NCBI GenBank assembly: GCA_963402885.1
Contig: OY727095.1
Location: forward strand, 6,701,001 to 6,765,000
Reading direction: 5' to 3'
Source of the DNA: Antedon bifida
Taxonomy: Eukaryota; Echinodermata; Crinoidea; Comatulida; Antedonidae
Length of the DNA: 64,000 bases
Position 1 is the first letter of the stretch, and every line of letters starts with the position of its first letter. Position numbers and translations under genes: made by a program. The notes under the pieces were generated by a model. That model made no database searches. It worked only from the letters and a program-made list of their open reading frames with translations, and was not told where the DNA came from. This document shows positions 51,801 through 60,800 of the stretch, piece by piece.

Positions 51801-54800
51801 AGATAGTTCAGTAGTTGATGGCTCAGTAGTTGAGGGCTTTGTCGTTGATGGTTCAGTAGTTGATGGTTCAGTAGTTGATGGCTCAGTAGTAGATGGCTCA
51901 GTAGTAGATGGTTCAATAGTAAAAGGTTCAGTAGTTGATGGCTCGGTAGTTGAGGGCTCTGTCGTTGATGGTTCAGTAGTTGCTGGCTCAGTAGTAGATG
52001 GCTCAGTAGTAGATGGTTCAGTAGTTGAGGGCTCTATTGTTGATGGTTTAGTAGTTGATTGCTCAGTAGTTGATTGCTCAGTAGTTGAGGGCTCTGTCGT
52101 TGATGGTTCAGTAGTTGATGGCTCTGTAGTTGATGGCTCAGTAGTTGATGGGTCAGTAGTTGAGGGCTCTGTTGTTGATGGTTCAGTAGTAGATGGTTCA
52201 GTAGTAGATAGTTCAGTAGTAGATGGCTCTGTGGTCAATGGATCTGTGGTTGATGGCTCTGTAGTTGAGGGCTCTGTCGTTGATGGTTCAGTAGTCGATG
52301 GTTCAGTAGTAGATGGTTCAGTAGTCGATGGTTCAGTAGTAGATGGTTCAGTAGTAGATGGTTCAGTAGTGAAGGGTTCTGTAGTAGATGGTTCAGTAGT
52401 TGATGGTTCTGTTGTTGATGGTTCAGTAGTTGAGTGTTCAGTAGTTGATGGTTCAGTAGTTGATTGCTCAGTAGTAGATGGTTCAGTAGTTGATGGCTCA
52501 GTAGTTGAGGGCTCGGTCGTTGATGGTTCAGTAGTAGATTGTTCAGTAGTTGACGGCTCTGTTGTTGATGGTTCCGTAGTTGAGGGCTCTGTCATTGATG
52601 GTTCAGTAGATGATTGCTCAGTAGTAGATGGCTTAGTAGTAGATGGTGCAGTAGTTGATGGCTCAGTAGTTGAAGGCTTGGTCGTTGATGGTTCAGTAGT
52701 TGCTTGCTCAGTAGTTGATGGTTCAGTAGTAGATAGTTCAGCAGTTGAGGGCTCTGTCGTTGACGGTTCAGTAGTTGACGGCTCTGTTGTTGATGGCTCC
52801 GTAGTTGATGGCTCTGTCGTTGATGGTTCAGTAGTTGATGGCTCAGTAGTAGATGGCTTAGTAGTAGATGGTTCAGTAGTTGATGGCTCAGTTGTTGTGG
52901 GCTCTGTTGTTGATGGTTCAGTAGTTGAGGGCTCTGTAGTAGATAGCTCAGTAGTTGAGGGCTCTGTTGTTGATGGTTTAGTAGTAGAAGGTTCAGTAGT
53001 TGAGGGCTCTGTCGTTGATGGTTCAGTTGTAGATGGTTCAGTAGTTGACGGCTCTGTCGTTGCTTGTTCCGTAGTTGAGGGCTCTGTCGTTGATAGTTCA
53101 GTAGTTGATTGCTCAGTAGTAGATGGCTCAGTTGTTGATGGTTCCGTAGTTGATGGCTCTGTCGTTGATTGCTCAGTAGTAGGTGGTTCAGTAGTAGATG
53201 ATTCAGTAGTTGAGGGCTCTGTCGTTGATGGTTCAGTAGTTGATGGCTCAGTAGTAGGTTGCTTAGTAGTAGTAGATGGTTCAGTAGTTGATGGCTCAGT
53301 AGTTGAGGGCTCTGTTGTTGATGGTTCAGTAGTTGAAGGCTCTGTAGTAGATAGCTTAGTAGTTGAGAGCTCTGTTGTTGATGGTTCAGTAGTAGATGGT
53401 TTAGTAGTTGACGGCTCTGTCGTTGATGGTTCAGTAGTAGATGGTTCAGTAGTTGACGGCTCTGTTGTTGATGGTTTCGTAGTTGAGGGCTCTGTCGTTG
53501 ATGGTTCAGTAGTTGATTGCTCAGTAGTAGATGGCTCAGTAGTAGATGGTGCAGTAGTTGATGGCTCAGTAGTTGAGGGCTCTGTTGTTGATGATTCAGT
53601 AGTTGATGGCTCAGTAGTTGAGGGCTCTGTCGTTGATGGTTCAGTAGTTGATGGTTCAGTTGTAGATGGTTCAGTAGTTGACGGCTCTGTCGTTGCTTGT
53701 TCCGTAGTTGAGGGCTCTGTCGTTGATAGTTCAGTAGTTGATTGCTCAGTAGTAGATTGCTCAGTTGTTGATGGTTCAGTAGTTGCTTGCTCAGTAGTAG
53801 ATGGCTCAGTAGTAGATAGTTCAGTAGTTGACGGCTCAGTAGTTGAGGGCTCTGTCGTTGATGGTTCAGTAGTTATTGGCTCAGTAGTTGAGGGCTCTGT
53901 TGTTGATGGTTCAGTAGTTGAGGGCTCTGTAGTAGATAGCTTAGTAGTTGAGGGCTCTGTTGTTGATGGTTCAGTAGTAGATGTTTCAGTAGTTGAGGGC
54001 TCAGTCGTTGATGGTTCAGTAGTTGACGGCTCTGTCGTTGATGGTTCCGTAGTTGATGGCTCTGTCGTTGATTGCTCAGTAGTAGGTGGTTCAGTAGTAG
54101 ATGGCTCAGTAGTAGATGATTCAGTAGTTGAGGGCTCTGTCGTTGATGGTTCAGTAGTTGATGGCTCAGTAGTAGATTGCTCAGTAGTAGATGGTTCAGT
54201 AGTAGATGGTTCAGTAGTTGATGGCTCAGTAGTTGAGGGCTCTGTTGTTGATGGTTCAGTAGTTGAAGGCTCTGTAGTAGATAGCTTAGTAGTTGAGAGC
54301 TCTGTTGTTAATGGTTCAGTAGTAGATGGTTTAGTAGTTGACGGCTCTGTCGTTGATGGTTCAGTAGTAGATGGTTCAGTAGTTGACGGCTCAGTAGTAG
54401 ATGGTTCAGTAGTTGATGGCTCAGTAGTTGAGGGCTCTGTTGTTGATGGTTCAGTAGTTGAGGGCTCTGTCGTTGATGGTTCAGTAGTTGATTGCTCAGT
54501 AGTAGATGACTCAGTAGTAGATGACTCAGTAGTAGATGGTTCAGTAGTTGATGGCTCAGTAGTTGAGGGCTCTGTCGTTGATGGTTCAGTAGTTGATGGC
54601 TCTGTTGTTGAGGGCTCTGTTGTTGATGGTTCAGTAGTAGATGGTTTAGTAGTTGACGGCTCTGTCGTTGATCGTTTAGTAGTTGACGGCTCTGTCGTTG
54701 ATGGTTCTGTAGTTGACGGCTCTGTCGTTGATGGTTCAGTAGTTGATTGCTCAGTAGAAGATGACTCAGTAGTAGATGGCTCGGTAGTAGATGGCTCAGT

Positions 54801-57800
54801 AGTAGATGGTTCAGTAGTTGATGGCTCAGTAGTAGATGGCTCAGTAGTAGATGGTTCAGTAGTAGATGGCTCAGTAGTAGATGGATCAGTCGTAGATGGT
54901 TCAGTAGTTGATGGTTCAGTAGTAGATGGTTCAGTAGTTGATGGTTCCGTAGTTGAGGGCTCAGTCGTTGATGGTTCCGTAGTTGATTGCTCAGTAGTTG
55001 ATGGTTCAGTAGTTGATTGCTCAGTAGTTGATGGCTCAGTAGTTGAGGGCTCTGTCGTTGATGGTTCCGTAGTTGAGGGCTCTGTCGAAGATGGTTCAGT
55101 AGTTGATTGCTCAGTAGTAGATGGCTCAGTAGTAGTTGGTGCAGTAGTTGATGGCTCAGTAGTTGAGGGTTCGGTCGTTGATGGTTCAGTAGTTGCTTTC
55201 TCAGTAGTAGATGGTTCAGTAGTAGATATTTCAGTAGTTAATGGCTCAGTAGTTGAGGGCTCTGTTGTTGATGGTTCAGTAGTTGATGGCTCAGTAGTAG
55301 ACTGCTCAGAAGTAGATGGTTCAGTAGTTGAGGGTTCTTTAGTTGATGTCTCAGTAGTTGAGGGCTCTGTTGTTGATGGTTCAGTAGTTGAGGGTTCAGT
55401 AGTAGATGGTTCAGTAGTTGAGGGCTCTGTCGTTGATGGTTCAGTAGTAGATGGTTCAGTAGTAGATGGTTCAGTAGTTGACGGCTCTGTCGTTGATGGT
55501 TCCGTAGTTGAGGGCTCTGTAGTTGATGGTTCAGTAGTTGATTGCTCAGTAGTAAATGGCTCAGTAGTAGATTGTTCAGTAGTTGATGGCTCAGTAGTTG
55601 AGGGCTCTGTCGTTGATGGTTCAGTAGTTGATGGCTCTGTGGTTGACAGCTCTGTCGTTGATGGCTCAGTAGTAGATGGCTCAGTAGTTGATGGCTCAGT
55701 AGTTGAGGGCTCTGTCGTTGATGGTTCCGTAGTTGAGGGCTCTGTCGAAGATGGTTCAGTAGTTGATTGCTCAGTAGTAGATGGCTCAGTAGTAGTTGGT
55801 GCAGTAGTTGATGGCTCAGTAGTTGAGGGTTCGGTCGTTGATGGTTCAGTAGTTGCTTTCTCAGTAGTAGATGGTTCAGTAGTAGATATTTCAGTAGTTA
55901 ATGGCTCAGTAGTTGAGGGCTCTGTTGTTGATGGTTCAGTAGTTGATGGCTCAGTAGTAGACTGCTCAGAAGTAGATGGTTCAGTAGTTGAGGGTTCTTT
56001 AGTTGATGTCTCAGTAGTTGAGGGCTCTGTTGTTGATGGTTCAGTAGTTGAGGGTTCAGTAGTAGATGGTTCAGTAGTTGAGGGCTCTGTCGTTGATGGT
56101 TCAGTAGTAGATGGTTCAGTAGTAGATGGTTCAGTAGTTGAGGGCTCTGTCGTTGATGGTTCCGTAGTTGAGGGCTCTGTAGTTGATGGTTCAGTAGTAG
56201 ATGCTTCAGTAGTAGATAGTTCAGTAGTAGATGGATCTGTGGTTGATGGCTCTGTGGTTGATGGCTCTGTAGTTGAGGGCTCTGTCGTTGATGGTTCAGT
56301 AGTCGATGGTTCAGTAGTAGATGGTTCAGTAGTCGATGGTTCAGTAGTAGATGGTTCAGTAGTAGATGGTTCAGTAGTGGAGGGTTCTGTAGTAGATGGT
56401 TCAGTAGTTGAGGGTTCTGTTGTTGATGGTTCAGTAGTTGAGGGCTCTGTCGTTGATGGTTCAGTAGTTGATGGCTCAGTAGTAAATGGCTCAGTAGTAG
56501 ATGGTTCAGTAGTTGATGGTTCAGTAGTTGAGGGTTCTGTCGTTGATGGTTCAGTAGTAGATGGTTCAGTAGTAGATGGTTCAGTAGTTGACGGCTCTGT
56601 CGTTGATGGTTCCGTAGTTGAAGGCTCTGTCGTTGATGGTTCAGTTGTTGATGGTTCAGTAGTTGACGGCTCTGTCGTTGATGGTTCAGTAGTAGATGAT
56701 TCCGTAGTTGATGGCTCAGTAGTTAAGGGCTCTGTTGTTGATGGTTTAGTAGTTGAGGGCTCTGTTGTTGATGGTTCAGTAGTTGATTGCTCAGTAGTAG
56801 ATGGTTCAGTAGTAGATGGTTCAGTAGTTGATTGCTCAGTAGTAGATGGCTCAGTAGTTGATGGCTCAGTAGTTGAGGGCTCTGTCGTTGATAGTTCAGT
56901 AGTTGATGGCTCAGTAGTAGATGGCTCAGTAGTAGATTGTTCAGTAGTAGGTGGTTCAGTAGTTGAGGGCTCAGTAGTTGATGGCTCTGTTGTTAATGGT
57001 TCAGTAGTTGAGGGCTCTGTTGTTGATGGTTCAGTAGTAGATGGTTCAGTAGTTGAGGGCTCTGTCGTTGATGGTTCAGTAGTAGATGGTTCAGTAGTTG
57101 ACGGCTCTGTTGTTGATGGTTCCGTAGTTGAGGGCTCTGTTGTTGATGGTTCCGTAGTTGAGGGCTCTGTCGTTGATGGTTCAGTAGTTGATTGCTTAGT
57201 AGTAGATGGTTCAGTAGTAGATGGTTCAGTAGTTGAGGGCTCTGTCGTTAGTGATTCAGTAGTTGATTGCTCAGTAGTAGATGTGTCAGTAGTAGATAGT
57301 TCAGTAGTTGATGGCTCAGTAGTTGAGGGCTTTGTCGTTGATGGTTCAGTAGTTGATGGTTCAGTAGTTGATGGCTCAGTAGTAGATGGCTCAGTAGTAG
57401 ATGGTTCAATAGTAAAAGGTTCAGTAGTTGATGGCTCGGTAGTTGAGGGCTCTGTCGTTGATGGTTCAGTAGTTGCTGGCTCAGTAGTAGATGGCTCAGT
57501 AGTAGATGGTTCAGTAGTTGAGGGCTCTATTGTTGATGGTTTAGTAGTTGATTGCTCAGTAGTTGATTGCTCAGTAGTTGAGGGCTCTGTCGTTGATGGT
57601 TCAGTAGTTGATGGCTCTGTAGTTGATGGCTCAGTAGTTGATGGGTCAGTAGTTGAGGGCTCTGTTGTTGATGGTTCAGTAGTAGATGGTTCAGTAGTAG
57701 ATAGTTCAGTAGTAGATGGCTCTGTGGTCAATGGATCTGTGGTTGATGGCTCTGTAGTTGAGGGCTCTGTCGTTGATGGTTCAGTAGTCGATGGTTCAGT

Positions 57801-60800
57801 AGTAGATGGTTCAGTAGTCGATGGTTCAGTAGTAGATGGTTCAGTAGTAGATGGTTCAGTAGTGAAGGGTTCTGTAGTAGATGGTTCAGTAGTTGATGGT
57901 TCTGTTGTTGATGGTTCAGTAGTTGAGTGTTCAGTAGTTGATGGTTCAGTAGTTGATTGCTCAGTAGTAGATGGTTCAGTAGTTGATGGCTCAGTAGTTG
58001 AGGGCTCGGTCGTTGATGGTTCAGTAGTAGATTGTTCAGTAGTTGACGGCTCTGTTGTTGATGGTTCCGTAGTTGAGGGCTCTGTCATTGATGGTTCAGT
58101 AGATGATTGCTCAGTAGTAGATGGCTTAGTAGTAGATGGTGCAGTAGTTGATGGCTCAGTAGTTGAAGGCTTGGTCGTTGATGGTTCAGTAGTTGCTTGC
58201 TCAGTAGTTGATGGTTCAGTAGTAGATAGTTCAGCAGTTGAGGGCTCTGTCGTTGACGGTTCAGTAGTTGACGGCTCTGTTGTTGATGGCTCCGTAGTTG
58301 ATGGCTCTGTCGTTGATGGTTCAGTAGTTGATGGCTCAGTAGTAGATGGCTTAGTAGTAGATGGTTCAGTAGTTGATGGCTCAGTTGTTGTGGGCTCTGT
58401 TGTTGATGGTTCAGTAGTTGAGGGCTCTGTAGTAGATAGCTCAGTAGTTGAGGGCTCTGTTGTTGATGGTTTAGTAGTAGAAGGTTCAGTAGTTGAGGGC
58501 TCTGTCGTTGATGGTTCAGTTGTAGATGGTTCAGTAGTTGACGGCTCTGTCGTTGCTTGTTCCGTAGTTGAGGGCTCTGTCGTTGATAGTTCAGTAGTTG
58601 ATTGCTCAGTAGTAGATGGCTCAGTTGTTGATGGTTCCGTAGTTGATGGCTCTGTCGTTGATTGCTCAGTAGTAGGTGGTTCAGTAGTAGATGATTCAGT
58701 AGTTGAGGGCTCTGTCGTTGATGGTTCAGTAGTTGATGGCTCAGTAGTAGGTTGCTTAGTAGTAGTAGATGGTTCAGTAGTTGATGGCTCAGTAGTTGAG
58801 GGCTCTGTTGTTGATGGTTCAGTAGTTGAAGGCTCTGTAGTAGATAGCTTAGTAGTTGAGAGCTCTGTTGTTGATGGTTCAGTAGTAGATGGTTTAGTAG
58901 TTGACGGCTCTGTCGTTGATGGTTCAGTAGTAGATGGTTCAGTAGTTGACGGCTCTGTTGTTGATGGTTTCGTAGTTGAGGGCTCTGTCGTTGATGGTTC
59001 AGTAGTTGATTGCTCAGTAGTAGATGGCTCAGTAGTAGATGGTGCAGTAGTTGATGGCTCAGTAGTTGAGGGCTCTGTTGTTGATGATTCAGTAGTTGAT
59101 GGCTCAGTAGTTGAGGGCTCTGTCGTTGATGGTTCAGTAGTTGATGGTTCAGTTGTAGATGGTTCAGTAGTTGACGGCTCTGTCGTTGCTTGTTCCGTAG
59201 TTGAGGGCTCTGTCGTTGATAGTTCAGTAGTTGATTGCTCAGTAGTAGATTGCTCAGTTGTTGATGGTTCAGTAGTTGCTTGCTCAGTAGTAGATGGCTC
59301 AGTAGTAGATAGTTCAGTAGTTGACGGCTCAGTAGTTGAGGGCTCTGTCGTTGATGGTTCAGTAGTTATTGGCTCAGTAGTTGAGGGCTCTGTTGTTGAT
59401 GGTTCAGTAGTTGAGGGCTCTGTAGTAGATAGCTTAGTAGTTGAGGGCTCTGTTGTTGATGGTTCAGTAGTAGATGTTTCAGTAGTTGAGGGCTCAGTCG
59501 TTGATGGTTCAGTAGTTGACGGCTCTGTCGTTGATGGTTCCGTAGTTGATGGCTCTGTCGTTGATTGCTCAGTAGTAGGTGGTTCAGTAGTAGATGGCTC
59601 AGTAGTAGATGATTCAGTAGTTGAGGGCTCTGTCGTTGATGGTTCAGTAGTTGATGGCTCAGTAGTAGATTGCTCAGTAGTAGATGGTTCAGTAGTAGAT
59701 GGTTCAGTAGTTGATGGCTCAGTAGTTGAGGGCTCTGTTGTTGATGGTTCAGTAGTTGAAGGCTCTGTAGTAGATAGCTTAGTAGTTGAGAGCTCTGTTG
59801 TTAATGGTTCAGTAGTAGATGGTTTAGTAGTTGACGGCTCTGTCGTTGATGGTTCAGTAGTAGATGGTTCAGTAGTTGACGGCTCAGTAGTAGATGGTTC
59901 AGTAGTTGATGGCTCAGTAGTTGAGGGCTCTGTTGTTGATGGTTCAGTAGTTGAGGGCTCTGTCGTTGATGGTTCAGTAGTTGATTGCTCAGTAGTAGAT
60001 GACTCAGTAGTAGATGACTCAGTAGTAGATGGTTCAGTAGTTGATGGCTCAGTAGTTGAGGGCTCTGTCGTTGATGGTTCAGTAGTTGATGGCTCTGTTG
60101 TTGAGGGCTCTGTTGTTGATGGTTCAGTAGTAGATGGTTTAGTAGTTGACGGCTCTGTCGTTGATCGTTTAGTAGTTGACGGCTCTGTCGTTGATGGTTC
60201 TGTAGTTGACGGCTCTGTCGTTGATGGTTCAGTAGTTGATTGCTCAGTAGAAGATGACTCAGTAGTAGATGGCTCGGTAGTAGATGGCTCAGTAGTAGAT
60301 GGTTCAGTAGTTGATGGCTCAGTAGTAGATGGCTCAGTAGTAGATGGTTCAGTAGTAGATGGCTCAGTAGTAGATGGATCAGTCGTAGATGGTTCAGTAG
60401 TTGATGGTTCAGTAGTAGATGGTTCAGTAGTTGATGGTTCCGTAGTTGAGGGCTCAGTCGTTGATGGTTCCGTAGTTGATTGCTCAGTAGTTGATGGTTC
60501 AGTAGTTGATTGCTCAGTAGTTGATGGCTCAGTAGTTGAGGGCTCTGTCGTTGATGGTTCAGTAGTTAATGGATCAGTAGTTGAGGGCTCTGTCGTTGAT
60601 GGCTCAGTAGTTGATGGCTCAGTAGTTGAAGGCTCTGTTGTTGAAGGCTCTGTTGTTGATGGTTCAGTAGTAGATGGTTCAGTAGTAGATGGTTCAGTAG
60701 TAGATAGTTCAGTAGTAGATGGCTCTGTGGTCAATGGCTCTGTGGTTGATGGCTCGGTAGTTGAGGGCTCTGTCGTTGATGGTTCAGTAGTCGGTGGTTC

